From the NCBI GenBank assembly GCA_963732095.1, contig CAVSZA010000022.1, positions 1 through 64,000 on the forward strand: a DNA stretch of 64,000 bases, in the 5' to 3' direction. Within the stretch, counting starts at the first letter, position 1. Each line of letters starts with the position of its first letter. This document shows positions 43,004 to 52,552 of the stretch, piece after piece. The translations under genes were made by a program, and so were the position numbers. The notes under the pieces are model-generated. The model saw nothing but the letters and a program-made list of their open reading frames with translations, searched no databases and had not been told where the DNA came from. The DNA comes from AP-15 sp963732095 (GTDB lineage: Bacteria; Pseudomonadota; Alphaproteobacteria; ATCC43930; CGMCC-115725).

Positions 43004-43556
43004 CCACGCCATCGCCGGAGAGGAGGGGTTTGAGGACGCCAAGGATCTTGGGTGAATCCCATTCCGCTGCGCCTTCGACGCGGCCGAGCACCTTGCCTTC
43101 GCGGTCGATCAGGAAGCTGGTCGGCAAGCCGTGTGCCCCGAAGGCGTGCCCGACCTCGCTCTTGGGATCGATATAGATCTTGACCGATTTGAGCCCGAGT
43201 TTGGCGATGAAAGGCTCGACGGTCTTGTTGCCGCCGCGATCTTCGGATACCGCAAGCACCGCGATCCGCTCGCCCAGCCGCGACTGCAAGCGCTCGAGCG
43301 AGGGCATCTCGCGCAGGCACGGCTCGCACCAGGTGGCCCAGAGATTGACGAGGACGAGCTTGCCTTGCGGCTCCGAGAGTTCGACGGAATGGCCGCTGCC
43401 GTCGGTAAGCGAAATTGCGGGCGCCGGGAACGGCGGCGAGGAGGGCACGAACTCGCCGAGCTTGGTTCGGTCGGGCATGTCCGCCTCGCCGTCGTCCGCG
43501 GCGCCTAGGGCAGGCGCGAGGAGGAGCACAAAAGCGGCAGCGAGCGTCCATTTCAT
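42984..43556 (-). CDS. TlpA-like thiol-disulfide oxidoreductase
   Basis: The start at 43556 (MKWTLAAAFVLLLAPALGAA) gives a clear signal peptide; the longer upstream frame lies antisense to argH. The 190-residue product is a thioredoxin-fold protein with the active site VNLWATWCEPCLREMPSL, the VLAVSEDRGGN segment, and the cis-proline region HGLPTSFLIDREGKVLGRV. Periplasmic TlpA proteins reduce cysteines, often for cytochrome c or oxidase maturation. It is divergent from argH with a 36-base gap. Confidence 0.9.
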   Translation of the reverse strand: MKWTLAAAFVLLLAPALGAADDGEADMPDRTKLGEFVPSSPPFPAPAISLTDGSGHSVELSEPQGKLVLVNLWATWCEPCLREMPSLERLQSRLGERIAVLAVSEDRGGNKTVEPFIAKLGLKSVKIYIDPKSEVGHAFGAHGLPTSFLIDREGKVLGRVEGAAEWDSPKILGVLKPLLSGDGVVKASSR

Positions 43557-43592
43557 CGTTTCGTCCTCGCGCTGGGCCCGACAGAGCAGCCG

Positions 43593-44993
43593 ATGACCGC
43601 CGCGAAGAAGCCGGCCAACTCGCTGTGGGGCGGCCGCTTTGCCGGCGGCCCGGCCGAGATCATGCGCCGCATCAATGCCTCGATCGAATTCGACAAGCGC
43701 CTCTATGCCGAAGACATCGCCGGCTCGAAGGCACATTGCGCGATGCTGGTCGCCCAGAACATCATGTCGCCGGAAGATGGCGCGGCGATCATCAAGGGTC
43801 TAGAGCAAATCAGGTTGGAGATCGAAGACGGCAGCTTTGTGTTCAGCGCTGAACTCGAAGACGTTCACATGAATATCGAAGCGCGGCTCACCGAGCTGAT
43901 CGGGCCGGCGGCGGGGCGTCTCCATACTGCGCGGTCGCGCAACGACCAGGTCGCGACCGATCTGCGGCTCTGGCTGCGCGGCGCGATCGACCGGCTCGAC
44001 CTCGCAATGCGCGACTTGCAGCACGCGTTGATCGGCCGCGCCGAGGCCGAAGCCAGCACGGTGATGCCCGGCTACACGCACCTGCAGATTGCCCAGCCGG
44101 TGACCCTTGGTCATCACCTGCTGGCTTATGTCGAGATGCTCGGACGCGACCGCGGCCGGCTCGCCGATTGCCGGCGCCGCCTCAACGAGAGTCCGCTCGG
44201 CGCCGCGGCGCTCGCCGGGACCTCCTTTCCGATCGATCGTCACATGACCGCCGCCGCGCTCGGCTTCGACCGTCCTGCCGCCAACTCGCTCGACGCCGTA
44301 TCCGACCGGGACTTTGCGATCGAATTTCTCGCCGCGGCGGCCATCGCAGGCATGCATCTGTCGCGCTTCGCCGAAGAAATCGTACTTTGGTGCAGCAGCG
44401 AGTTCGGTTTCATTGGTCTCAGCGACGCATTCACGACCGGCAGCTCGATCATGCCGCAAAAGCGCAACCCTGATGCGGCCGAGCTGGTGCGCGCCAAGAC
44501 CGGCCGGCTGAACGGGTCCCTCGTCGCCTTGCTGACGGTGATGAAAGGCCTGCCGCTCGCTTACGGCAAGGATATGCAGGAGGATAAGGTCCCCGTGTTC
44601 GAGGCCGTCGACGCGCTCGAACTCTGCCTCGCGGCGACGGCCGGCATGGTGCGCGACATGCGGCCCCGCCGCGAGCGCCTGCGCGCCGCCGCAGATCAGG
44701 GCTTTGCGACGGCGACCGATCTCGCCGACTGGCTAGTGCGCGCCGCCGGCCTCCCGTTCCGCCGCGCCCATCATGCGACAGGACAGATCGTCAAGCGCGC
44801 GGAAGCGCTGGGCTGCACGCTTGCCGAGCTGCCGCTCGCCGAATTGCAGGCCGTGGAGCGGGCGATCACCGCCGCGGTCTATGACGTGCTCGACCCCACC
44901 CGGTCGGTGGCGAGTCGGACCAGCTTTGGCGGCACCGCGCCGGAGCAGGTCCGCACCGCTGCAGCTGCGGCGCGCAAAAGGTTTTTGGAATGA
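43593..44993 (+). CDS. argH: argininosuccinate lyase
   Basis: A 466-residue protein of normal length. It starts NSLWGGRFAGGPAEIM, has DVHMNIEARLTELIG, TARSRNDQVATDLRLWLR and HLQIAQPVTLGHHLLAY, and the fumarase/ASL signature GSSIMPQKRNPDAAELVR with the catalytic serine loop. It splits argininosuccinate into arginine and fumarate, the last step of arginine synthesis. Its stop overlaps the start of the small lipoprotein gene (ATGA), and lysA follows, an order known in other Proteobacteria. Confidence 0.96.
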   Translation: MTAAKKPANSLWGGRFAGGPAEIMRRINASIEFDKRLYAEDIAGSKAHCAMLVAQNIMSPEDGAAIIKGLEQIRLEIEDGSFVFSAELEDVHMNIEARLTELIGPAAGRLHTARSRNDQVATDLRLWLRGAIDRLDLAMRDLQHALIGRAEAEASTVMPGYTHLQIAQPVTLGHHLLAYVEMLGRDRGRLADCRRRLNESPLGAAALAGTSFPIDRHMTAAALGFDRPAANSLDAVSDRDFAIEFLAAAAIAGMHLSRFAEEIVLWCSSEFGFIGLSDAFTTGSSIMPQKRNPDAAELVRAKTGRLNGSLVALLTVMKGLPLAYGKDMQEDKVPVFEAVDALELCLAATAGMVRDMRPRRERLRAAADQGFATATDLADWLVRAAGLPFRRAHHATGQIVKRAEALGCTLAELPLAELQAVERAITAAVYDVLDPTRSVASRTSFGGTAPEQVRTAAAAARKRFLE

Positions 44994-45208
44994 GCTCGGC
45001 GTGCCCCTCACCCCGACCCTCTCCCCGCGAGCGGGGTGAGGGAGGGGCCCGCGCCAGCGGGAGGGTGAGGGGCAATCGGGCGCTACGTTTCGGCGCGCTC
45101 GTGCTTCTCGCGCTGTCCCTGGCGCTGGCCGGGTGCGGCAAGCGGAATGCGCCGACCGCGCCGCCAGACGAACCCGACACCTATCCGCGGCCTTATCCGA
45201 GTGAATGA
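44990..45208 (+). CDS. lptM: LptM-like small lipoprotein with a REP-derived N-terminus
   Basis: From the ATGA overlap with argH the frame gives 72 residues. The region FGALVLLALSLALAGCGKRN has a lipoprotein signal with cysteine lipobox (LAGC), and the mature tail PTAPPDEPDTYPRPYPSE is the proline-rich, tyrosine-containing tail expected of the LptM/YifL family found between argH and lysA. In Escherichia coli LptM helps the LPS translocon LptDE mature. The first 25 codons lie inside a REP-like palindrome, so an in-frame GTG at 45065 giving 47 residues may be the real start. Confidence 0.7.
   Translation: MSSACPSPRPSPRERGEGGARASGRVRGNRALRFGALVLLALSLALAGCGKRNAPTAPPDEPDTYPRPYPSE
44998..45075. repeat. 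REP-like palindrome inside the 5' part of lptM
   Basis: CCCCTCACCCCGACCCTCTC is followed by CCCGCGAGCGGGGTGAGGG and a further GCGGGAGGGTGAGGGGC, giving nested complementary arms. It matches the intergenic REP-like unit at 21889 in inverted orientation. Confidence 0.7.
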
Positions 45209-46505
45209 TATTTTTCACTATCGCGGCGGCGAGCTCTACGCCGAAGAGTTGCCGGTGGCACACATCGCAGCGGCCGTCGGCACCCCCTTCTACCTCTACT
45301 CGGCGGCCGGGTTCACCGCGCAATACCGCCGGTTTGCCGATGCGTTCTTAGCCGAGCGGCCGCTAATCTGCTACGCCGTCAAGGCAAACTCGAATCTTGC
45401 TGTGCTCCGGCTCCTCGCCGGCCTCGGCGCGGGTGCCGATGTCGTCTCGGAGGGGGAGCTGCGCCGCGCCCTTGCTGCCGGCGTGCCGTCCGAGCGGATC
45501 ATTTTCTCCGGGGTCGGCAAAACGGCGGCCGAGATGCAGGCGGCGGTCGATGCCGGCATCCATCAGGTCAACGTCGAGTCGGTGCCGGAGCTGCGCCGCC
45601 TCAGCGAAGTCGCCAGTGCGCGGGGCCGGATCGCGCGGATCGCAATCCGGGTAAACCCGGATGTCGATGCCCATACCCACGCCAAGATCTCGACTGGCCG
45701 GAAAGAGAACAAGTTCGGCGTCGAAATTGACGAGGCGGTTGCTGCATACCAGCTCGCCGGCGAGCTTCCCGGCATCGAGCCGGTCGGCCTTGCGGTGCAT
45801 ATCGGCTCGCAACTGACCGACCTCGATCCGTATCGCCGCGCCTTCGAGCGGGTCGCCGAGGTTGTTCTCGAATTGCGCGCCGTCGGACTCTCCGTCACGC
45901 GTATGGATCTCGGCGGCGGCATCGGCGTGCATTACCATGTTGAACGCCCGCTGGACCCGATAGGCTACGCAAATCTTGTGCGCGACATCTTCGGCTCGCT
46001 CGGACTCACTCTGGCGTTCGAGCCGGGTCGGCTGCTTGCGGCGCCGGCCGGACTGCTCGTCTCGCAGGTGCTCTACGTCAAGGAGGGCAGCACCAGGCGT
46101 TTCGTCATCGTGGACGCGGCGATGAACGATTTGATCCGCCCCGCGCTCTACGATGCCTGGCATGACATCGTCCCGGTTCGCCTCCCCGCAGCCGGCGCTT
46201 CGCTCTCGCCGGCGGACGTTGTCGGGCCGGTGTGCGAAACCGGCGACACCTTTGCGGTCGACCGCGAGCTGCCGCCGTTTGCCGAAGGCGATCTCCTTGC
46301 CTTCACCGCAGCGGGAGCCTATGGGGCGGTGATGAGCACGACTTACAACAGCCGGCTTCTGGTCCCGGAAGTGCTGGTCGCGGACGGGCGCTTTGCCATA
46401 ATCCGGGCGCGGCCGAGCTATGATGCACTCCTTTCTCTCGATACCATCCCCCAATGGCTCTGCGATCCGGCCGAAGAGCCCGTGCGGAAGCGAGGTGCCG
46501 CGTGA
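45201..46505 (+). CDS. lysA: diaminopimelate decarboxylase
   Basis: GTG at 45201 (VNDIFHYRGGELYAEE) is chosen because homology starts there; it overlaps the end of lptM. The 434-residue enzyme has the PLP lysine in ICYAVKANSNLAVL (residue 61), GADVVSEGELRRAL, FGVEIDEAV, HIGSQLTDLDPY, the phosphate-binding DLGGGIGVHYHVE, the catalytic cysteine in VCETGDTFA and AAGAYGAVMSTTYNSR. It decarboxylates meso-diaminopimelate to lysine. The next gene starts with a GTGA overlap. Confidence 0.96.
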   Translation: MNDIFHYRGGELYAEELPVAHIAAAVGTPFYLYSAAGFTAQYRRFADAFLAERPLICYAVKANSNLAVLRLLAGLGAGADVVSEGELRRALAAGVPSERIIFSGVGKTAAEMQAAVDAGIHQVNVESVPELRRLSEVASARGRIARIAIRVNPDVDAHTHAKISTGRKENKFGVEIDEAVAAYQLAGELPGIEPVGLAVHIGSQLTDLDPYRRAFERVAEVVLELRAVGLSVTRMDLGGGIGVHYHVERPLDPIGYANLVRDIFGSLGLTLAFEPGRLLAAPAGLLVSQVLYVKEGSTRRFVIVDAAMNDLIRPALYDAWHDIVPVRLPAAGASLSPADVVGPVCETGDTFAVDRELPPFAEGDLLAFTAAGAYGAVMSTTYNSRLLVPEVLVADGRFAIIRARPSYDALLSLDTIPQWLCDPAEEPVRKRGAA

Positions 46506-48998
46506 CTGACCGCTCGTCGCTATCCGGCGGCCGCTTCGCGATGCGGCTGCGGCTCGCCCGGTTTGCACTCCTGTGGGAGCGGGTGTGGCCGCCCTGCTGG
46601 CCGGCGCTGGCCGCGCTGGGCGCGTTTTTGGTGCTCGGCCTGTTCGATGTCCTGTCGAATTTGCCGGGCCTCTTGCACGCCGCAATTCTGATCGGCCTCG
46701 GCGCTGCTTTTGCGATCGGCTTGGCTGCGGCATTCGGCAGGACAGTCATCCCTGATGCCTTCTCCGCGCGCCGCCGCATCGAGCAAGCCAGCGAGCTGCA
46801 ACACCGGCCGCTGCAAGCTCTCGCCGATCGGCCCAGCGGGCGCCTTGAACTCGGCGGCGGCCGGCCTGTGGGAGGCACACCGGCGGCGCATGGAAGCCGC
46901 GACGCGCCGACTGCGGGTCGGGCTGCCGCATGCCGGGTTCGCCGCCCGTGATCCCTGGGGGTTGCGCGCCGTCCTGGCGATCCTGCTGCTGCTCGGCGCG
47001 ATCGATGCCGGAAGCGACTGGAAGGATCGTCTGGTCCGATCTTTGAAACCGGATATTGCCGGCAGGTCGGGGATCGCTGCTGCGAGCCTCGACATATGGG
47101 TGACGCCGCCCGAATACACCGGGCTGGCGCCGCAGTTCCTGCGCCCGGGAACGGCGGAAACCCTGCGTATCCCGACCGGCAGCAAATTGCTCGCCCAGGT
47201 GCATGGGGGCCGGGCGGTCCCGCGCCTCGCGATCGACGGGGAGAGCCGCGACTTCGATGCGGTCGACAAGCAGAACTTCCGGGCTGCGGCGACCCTGACC
47301 TCCGGCAAGCAGCTCGCGGTGACGCAGGCCGGCGCGGCGCTCGGCAACTGGCAGATCGAGATCATCCCGGACAACCCGCCCCAAATCGCCTTCGCAAAAA
47401 CCCCGGAAGGCACAACGCATGCCGCGTTGCGCATCGATTATCAGGCGAGCGACGATTACGGGGTCGAATCGGCCAAGGCGGTGATCCGGCGCGAGGGCGG
47501 CAATCCCGAAGAGACCATCGAGCTCGACATGCCGTTGCCGGGGCTACATCTGAAAGAAGCGCAAGCCACCAGCTATCACGACCTGTCGCCGCATCCCTGG
47601 GCCGGCCTGCCGGTCGAGATTCGGCTTGTCGCTACCGACGCACTGGGCCAAACGGGGGAAAGCGAGCCGGTCCGGATGAAGCTGCCGGAGCGGAAATTCG
47701 AGCACCCTGTCGCCCGCGCAATCATCGACCAGCGCAAGGAGTTGGCGACCGACCCCGGGTCGCGGCTGGCGGTGGCCGATACGCTCGGCGATCTGCGCGA
47801 GCGGCCGCAGCTTTACCGCGACGATACCGTCGCCTTCCTCGGAATGCGCCTCGCAGAAGAGCGTCTGCGCATCAACGACGACGCGAATTCGATAGCCGAA
47901 GTCCAGCAACTCCTGTGGGACACCGCTTTGCGCATCGAGGATGGACGCATGTCGCTCGCCGAACGCGAGATGCGGCGCCTGCAGCAGGAACTCCAAGACG
48001 CGCTCGCAAAAAACGCGCCGGACGCGGAAATCGAGCGCCTGATGAAGGAATTGCAGCAGGCACTCGATCGCTATCTGCAGGCGCTCGCCGAAAACATGGC
48101 GCGCAATCCGGACCAGTACCAGCAGCCGATCGATCCGTCCAAGGTGATCAGCAGCCGCGATCTGCAACGCATGCTCGATCGGGCGCGTGACTTGGCCCGC
48201 AACGGTGCGCGCGACCAGGCCCGCGAGCTGTTGTCGCAGCTGCAGAACATGCTCGAAAACCTGCGCATGGCGAGACCCGGGCAGATGCCGCAGCAGGGGT
48301 CGAGCGAGGCGCAGCAGATGATGCGCAACATGCGCGAGCTGATGCAGCGGCAGCAGCAGCTCCTCGACCGCAGCTTTCGCGCGCAGCAGCAGCAAAGCCA
48401 GCAGGGACAGCAGGGCCGTATGGGGCAGCGCGGCCAGCAGCCTGGCCAGCAACCAGGACAGCAGCAAGGCGGCGACCAGCCGGACCCCAACGGCCAGCTG
48501 GGCGATGCCGCCGGACAACAGGAAGGGCTACGCCGCATGCTCGGCGACATGATGCGTAGGCTCGGCGACGGCCTCGGTGACATCCCCGAGCCTTTGGGCC
48601 GCGCCGAACGGGCGATGCGCGACGCCACCGAGGCATTGCAGCGCCGCCAGCCAGGCGAGGCAATCGGCCCGCAGACCGAGGCGCTCGACCAATTGCAGCA
48701 GGCGGCGCGCGACTTTGCCCAGCAGATGCAGCGCCGCATGCAGGGCCAATGGGGCAACCCGACCGACGAGGAAGTCGGCGCCACCGACGGGACGCCGCGC
48801 GACCGGGTCGAGCGAGATCCGTTAGGTCGGCCGTTGTCGAATAACGGAACCTACGATCAGGGCGACGTCAAAATCCCCGACCAGAATACTTTGCAAAAAG
48901 CCCGAGAGATACTGGACGAACTGCGCCGCCGCGCGGGCGAGCGCTCTCGTCCGGAAATCGAGCTCGACTACATCGATCGCCTGCTGAAGAGATTTTAA
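46502..48998 (+). pseudogene. TIGR02302-family (DUF4175-like) membrane protein with one frameshift
   Basis: The gene begins GTG at 46502 (MTDRSSLSGGRFAMRLRLAR) overlapping lysA. Two membrane helices (PALAALGAFLVLGLFDVL and a following one) precede a shift from DRPSG into ALNSAAAGLWEAHRRRMEAA near 46841; both sides match the family. A third helix (AVLAILLLLGAIDAG), a beta-rich part, and a long helical region (LIEDGRMSLAEREMRRLQQE-type heptads) follow. A glutamine-rich stretch lies at about 48340-48520. Usual length is near 830 residues, as expected here without the shift. Function is unknown, and the single-base shift may be a sequence error. Confidence 0.75.
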
Positions 48999-49154
48999 GC
49001 TTGACCGAAGGCAAGTCTGCGCCTTCAATCCGCTGACCTTTCTCCTCGTCATGTCCGGCTCGGCCCGGGCATCCAGCAGACCCTTCCGTTTACGGAATTT
49101 CCGGTGATGCCGGCGATAACGTTTCCAGGTGATTGCACGAGAACCGAAAAGGCC

Positions 49155-49886
49155 ATGGATCGTCGACTGTTTCTATCCTTGATGACCGGATTTGCCGCAG
49201 CGTTGCCGTCGACGGCACACGCGGTTGCCCGTCCGCCAATGGCGCTGCGCCGGCTGCGCCTCGTCAACTGCCATACCGGCGAGACGTTCGATGGCGCGTA
49301 CCGCAACGACCAAGGCCCGATCCCCCGGGTCATCGACGAGCTCTGCATTTTCTTGCGCGACCACCATTCCGGCGAGAAAACGGAGATCGATGTCGGGGTC
49401 ATCGATTTCCTGGCCGATGTTCTGGATTCGGTAGGCCAGACCAAGGCCACCGTATTGTCGGCTTATCGCACGGCCGAAACCAACGCGATGCTCGCCCGCA
49501 CCATGTTCGGTGTCGCGGAGCACAGCCAACATATCGTCGGCCGCGCGCTCGACATACGTGTCAACTCAAATCTCGCCGAGGCGATGACAAAGGCCCGCGC
49601 GATGGAGCGTGGCGGCGTCGGGTGGTACCCGCATTCCGGCTTTATCCACATCGACACCGGACCGGTGCGGAATTGGACGCTCGACGAACGCGGGCTCGAC
49701 GGCCTCCTGGTGTTTGATGGCCAGCACCTGCGGATGGTCGGCAAAGCTGCCGATGGGAAAAATCAGATGATGCTCGGCGGCGGTGCATGGCAGCCTCTGA
49801 CGGTGACCGAGCGGCTCGGGCTGCAGCGCCAGCTCGCCCGCGCGGAATTCCTCGCCCGCACCAGAACCCTGCGCCTCACCCCGTAA
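49155..49886 (+). CDS. DUF882 / M15-like peptidase, exported
   Basis: ATG 49155 (MDRRLFLSLMTGFAAALPST) gives a twin-arginine-like or Sec signal ending at AHA. The 243-residue protein has the DUF882 motifs LRLVNCHTGETFDG, LSAYRTAETNAMLA, SQHIVGRALDIRV (metal-binding histidine and aspartate) and GWYPHSGFIHIDTGPVR with the last histidines. This matches YcbK-like zinc peptidases of the M15/D,D-carboxypeptidase superfamily acting on peptidoglycan. Its 3' end overlaps the convergent VIT1-type gene by 11 bases. Confidence 0.88.
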   Translation: MDRRLFLSLMTGFAAALPSTAHAVARPPMALRRLRLVNCHTGETFDGAYRNDQGPIPRVIDELCIFLRDHHSGEKTEIDVGVIDFLADVLDSVGQTKATVLSAYRTAETNAMLARTMFGVAEHSQHIVGRALDIRVNSNLAEAMTKARAMERGGVGWYPHSGFIHIDTGPVRNWTLDERGLDGLLVFDGQHLRMVGKAADGKNQMMLGGGAWQPLTVTERLGLQRQLARAEFLARTRTLRLTP

Positions 49887-51006
49887 TTGCGACGCCGATC
49901 AGTTTGCCGACGCCATAGGTCACGCCGGCGGCGGCGAAGCCGATCAGCAATTGACGTAATCCCGAGAACCACACCCCCAGCCCGGTGAACAACGTCGTGC
50001 CGGCGCCGATCAGGAACAGCGCGAGCCCGCTCGCCGCGAGGCTGGCGATCGCCGCCGGCGACCCGGTCAGCCAAAAATAAGGGGCGACCGGAAAGATCGC
50101 CCCGATGGCGAACAGCAGGAAGGAGGTCCCGGCGGCAGCCCAGGCCGAGCCGCCGAGCTCATCCGGGTCGATCCCGAGCTCCTCGCGCACGAGCGTGTCG
50201 AGGGCGGTTTCCTTGTTCGCGATCAACCGCTGCGCCAGCCCTTTCGCCTGGTCCTCGGGAAGACCCTTGGCCTGGTAGATCAGCGCCAGTTCTTCCTGCT
50301 CCTCTTCGGGCACCTGCTCGAGCTCGTCGGCCTCGGTCTTGATTTGCCGCTGATAGGATTCGCGGGTCGTGCTGACCGACAGCCATTCTCCCAAAGCCAT
50401 CGAGCAGGCGCCGGCCAACAGGCCTGCAAGACCGGTCACCAGGATCACGTGCGGCGCCAGGTCCGCGCCGGCCACGCCCATCACGAGGCTCAGATTGGAG
50501 CACAACCCGTCATTGGCTCCGAGCACGGCGGCGCGCAGCGCATTGCCGCCGAGGGCGCGATGCCGGCCCTCCAGCCGCGCAATCGTCGGGCCGCTGAACG
50601 CGCCCGGCGAGGGTACCGCCAGCGCCTCGATGATGCGGGCGTGCGAGCGCTCGGCCGCCCCGAGTCCACCGGCGACGGCTTCGGGCTGGGTGTCATAGGT
50701 GCCGCTGTCCAGCTGCTCGAGCGTATTGATACTCGGCAGAACGAAGGCCGGACCGAAACGACGGGCCAGCCAGGCAAGTGCCCGCGTCCGAAAGCTCGGC
50801 CGCAGGCGCGGCACGCGTTGGCCGATCGCCCCGATCTTGCGCTTCCAGAATTCGGCATGCGCCTCCTCGACCGCGCCGAGGCGCGCGTAAACCTGCGCTA
50901 GCTTGGGGTTCTTCTCGGTCTGCGACAGCGTTCGGTAGAGGGAGGCGCTGTCGACCTCCCCTTGCAGATTAGCGGTGTAGCGCCGGCGCGGATCTTCCTC
51001 GGCCAT
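49876..51006 (-). CDS. MbfA-like ferritin-domain / VIT1 metal exporter
   Basis: A 376-residue protein with two parts. The first 140 residues form a rubrerythrin/ferritin-like helical domain with metal ligands in LQGEVDSASLYRTL and GAVEEAHAEFWKRKI. The rest is a VIT1/CCC1 transporter: RAAVLGANDGLCSNLSLVMG, ACSMALGEWLSVSTTRESY, a charged cytoplasmic segment and three C-terminal helices. This fusion matches MbfA of rhizobia, a membrane-bound ferritin that exports iron or manganese and is usually Irr-controlled. No Irr (ICE) box was identified upstream by eye. Confidence 0.88.
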   Translation of the reverse strand: MAEEDPRRRYTANLQGEVDSASLYRTLSQTEKNPKLAQVYARLGAVEEAHAEFWKRKIGAIGQRVPRLRPSFRTRALAWLARRFGPAFVLPSINTLEQLDSGTYDTQPEAVAGGLGAAERSHARIIEALAVPSPGAFSGPTIARLEGRHRALGGNALRAAVLGANDGLCSNLSLVMGVAGADLAPHVILVTGLAGLLAGACSMALGEWLSVSTTRESYQRQIKTEADELEQVPEEEQEELALIYQAKGLPEDQAKGLAQRLIANKETALDTLVREELGIDPDELGGSAWAAAGTSFLLFAIGAIFPVAPYFWLTGSPAAIASLAASGLALFLIGAGTTLFTGLGVWFSGLRQLLIGFAAAGVTYGVGKLIGVAITG

Positions 51007-51017
51007 CTCTAACGATC

Positions 51018-51093
51018 GTCATTCCCGCGGAAGCGGGAATCCAGGAGGCAAGGGGCGCAGCGGCTGCTCTGGACCCCCGTTTCGCGGGAGTGA
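51018..51093. repeat. REP-like inverted repeat pair
   Basis: ATTCCCGC GGAA GCGGGAAT at 51021-51040 is a perfect palindrome, and CCCGTTTCGCGGG lies 35 bases on. The two units are in the gap between the MbfA-like gene and the FAD dehydrogenase gene. Confidence 0.7.
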
Positions 51094-51126
51094 GGTGGTA
51101 AGAGCGACTTCATTTTTCAGGCGATT

Positions 51127-52542
51127 TCACAGGCTGACGAGCTTGCCGGGGTTCATGATGTTGGCGGGATCGAGGGCACGCTTGACGGCGCGCATCAGCT
51201 CGATCTCGACCGGCGATTTGTAGTGGGTGATCTCGTCGCGCTTCAGGCGCCCGACGCCGTGCTCGGCGCTGATTGACCCGTGAAGCTCACGCACGACACC
51301 ATGGACGATATCGTTGAACTCCTGCCACCGCGCGAGATAGGCCGCGGTGGCGGCGCCCTCCGGCTGGGTCAGGTTGAAGTGGATATTGCCGTCCCCAACG
51401 TGGCCGAAGGCCATCGGCCGGATACCGGGCAGCCTCTCGGTTACCCCCGCGGTGGCGCGGATGATAAAATCGGCGACTCGGCTGACCGGTACCGAGACGT
51501 CGTGCTTGATCGAACCCGAATAGAGCTGCGCCTCGACGATCGCCTCGCGGATTTTCCAGAGTTCCTTGGCTTGCGGCCCGCTCTCGGCGATGACCCCGTC
51601 CGCGACCAGATCCTCCTCGAGCGCCGCTTCGAGCAGCCTCTCCAACAGCCCGCGGATGCCGCTCTCGGTCTGGCTGGACGACATTTCGAGCAGGACGTAC
51701 CAGGGATGCGCCGCCGCGAGCGGATCGATCGTCCCGGGCACGTGGACCAGCGCCAGATCGAGAGCTGCGCGCGGGATCAGCTCGAAGGCGGTCAGCTGAT
51801 CGGCGGTACCGGCGCGGGCATGGGCGAAGAGCGTCATGACGTCCTCGACCTTGGCGAGCCCGAGAAACGCGGTCTCGACCTCGCGCGGTCTCGGGAACAG
51901 CTTCAAGGTCGCGGCGGTGATGATCCCAAGCGTGCCTTCGCCGCCGATAAAGAGCTGCTTCAAGTCGTAGCCGGTATTGTCCTTGCGCAGGCCGCGCAGC
52001 CCGTCCCAGATCCGCCCGTCCGGGAGCACGACCTCGAGACCCAAGGTCAGCTCGCGCGTATTGCCGTAGCGCAACACCGCGATGCCGCCGGCATTGGTCG
52101 ACAAATTGCCGCCGATCTGGCAACTGCCCTCGGCGCCGAGGCTGAGCGGGAACAGCCGGTCAGTCTCGGCGGCGGCCTGCTGTAAATGCCCCAGGATGCA
52201 GCCGGCCTCGACGGTCATCGTGAAATTGAGGGGGTCGATTGCCCGAATGCGGTTCATGCGACCGAGGGCGAGGACGATGTTGGTCCCGTCTTCGGGCGGA
52301 ACACCGCCGCCGACGAGGCCGGTGTTCCCGCCTTGCGGGACGATCGGCAGCCTCGCTTCGGCGCAGATCCGCACCACCGCCGCGACCTCCGCGGTCGAAG
52401 CCGGCCGAACCACGAGCCGGGTGGCGCCGCGCCAGAGGCGCCGCGCCTCCACCAGGTAGGGCTCCTGATCCGCCGCCTCGGCGATCCAACCGCGGGGCCC
52501 GACCGCCGCCTTGATCCGTTCCAGTGCCGCCTCGATCTGCAT
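51127..52542 (-). CDS. FAD-linked oxidase, GlcD/D-2-hydroxyacid dehydrogenase type
   Basis: ATG 52542 (MQIEAALERIKAAVG) follows AAGGGGCAAAAG. The 471-residue enzyme has the FAD-binding PCMH region LPIVPQGGNTGLVGGGVPP, GSCQIGGNLSTNAGGIAVLR and FIGGEGTLGIITAATLK, and the C-terminal FAD-linked oxidase part with RPMAFGHVGDGNIHFNL and ISAEHGVGRLKRD. This fits D-2-hydroxyglutarate or D-lactate dehydrogenases of the FAD-binding family 4. The substrate cannot be told apart by eye. It begins 10 bases after the end of the pyrC frame, so the two are likely cotranscribed. Confidence 0.88.
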   Translation of the reverse strand: MQIEAALERIKAAVGPRGWIAEAADQEPYLVEARRLWRGATRLVVRPASTAEVAAVVRICAEARLPIVPQGGNTGLVGGGVPPEDGTNIVLALGRMNRIRAIDPLNFTMTVEAGCILGHLQQAAAETDRLFPLSLGAEGSCQIGGNLSTNAGGIAVLRYGNTRELTLGLEVVLPDGRIWDGLRGLRKDNTGYDLKQLFIGGEGTLGIITAATLKLFPRPREVETAFLGLAKVEDVMTLFAHARAGTADQLTAFELIPRAALDLALVHVPGTIDPLAAAHPWYVLLEMSSSQTESGIRGLLERLLEAALEEDLVADGVIAESGPQAKELWKIREAIVEAQLYSGSIKHDVSVPVSRVADFIIRATAGVTERLPGIRPMAFGHVGDGNIHFNLTQPEGAATAAYLARWQEFNDIVHGVVRELHGSISAEHGVGRLKRDEITHYKSPVEIELMRAVKRALDPANIMNPGKLVSL

Positions 52543-52552
52543 CTTTTGCCCC

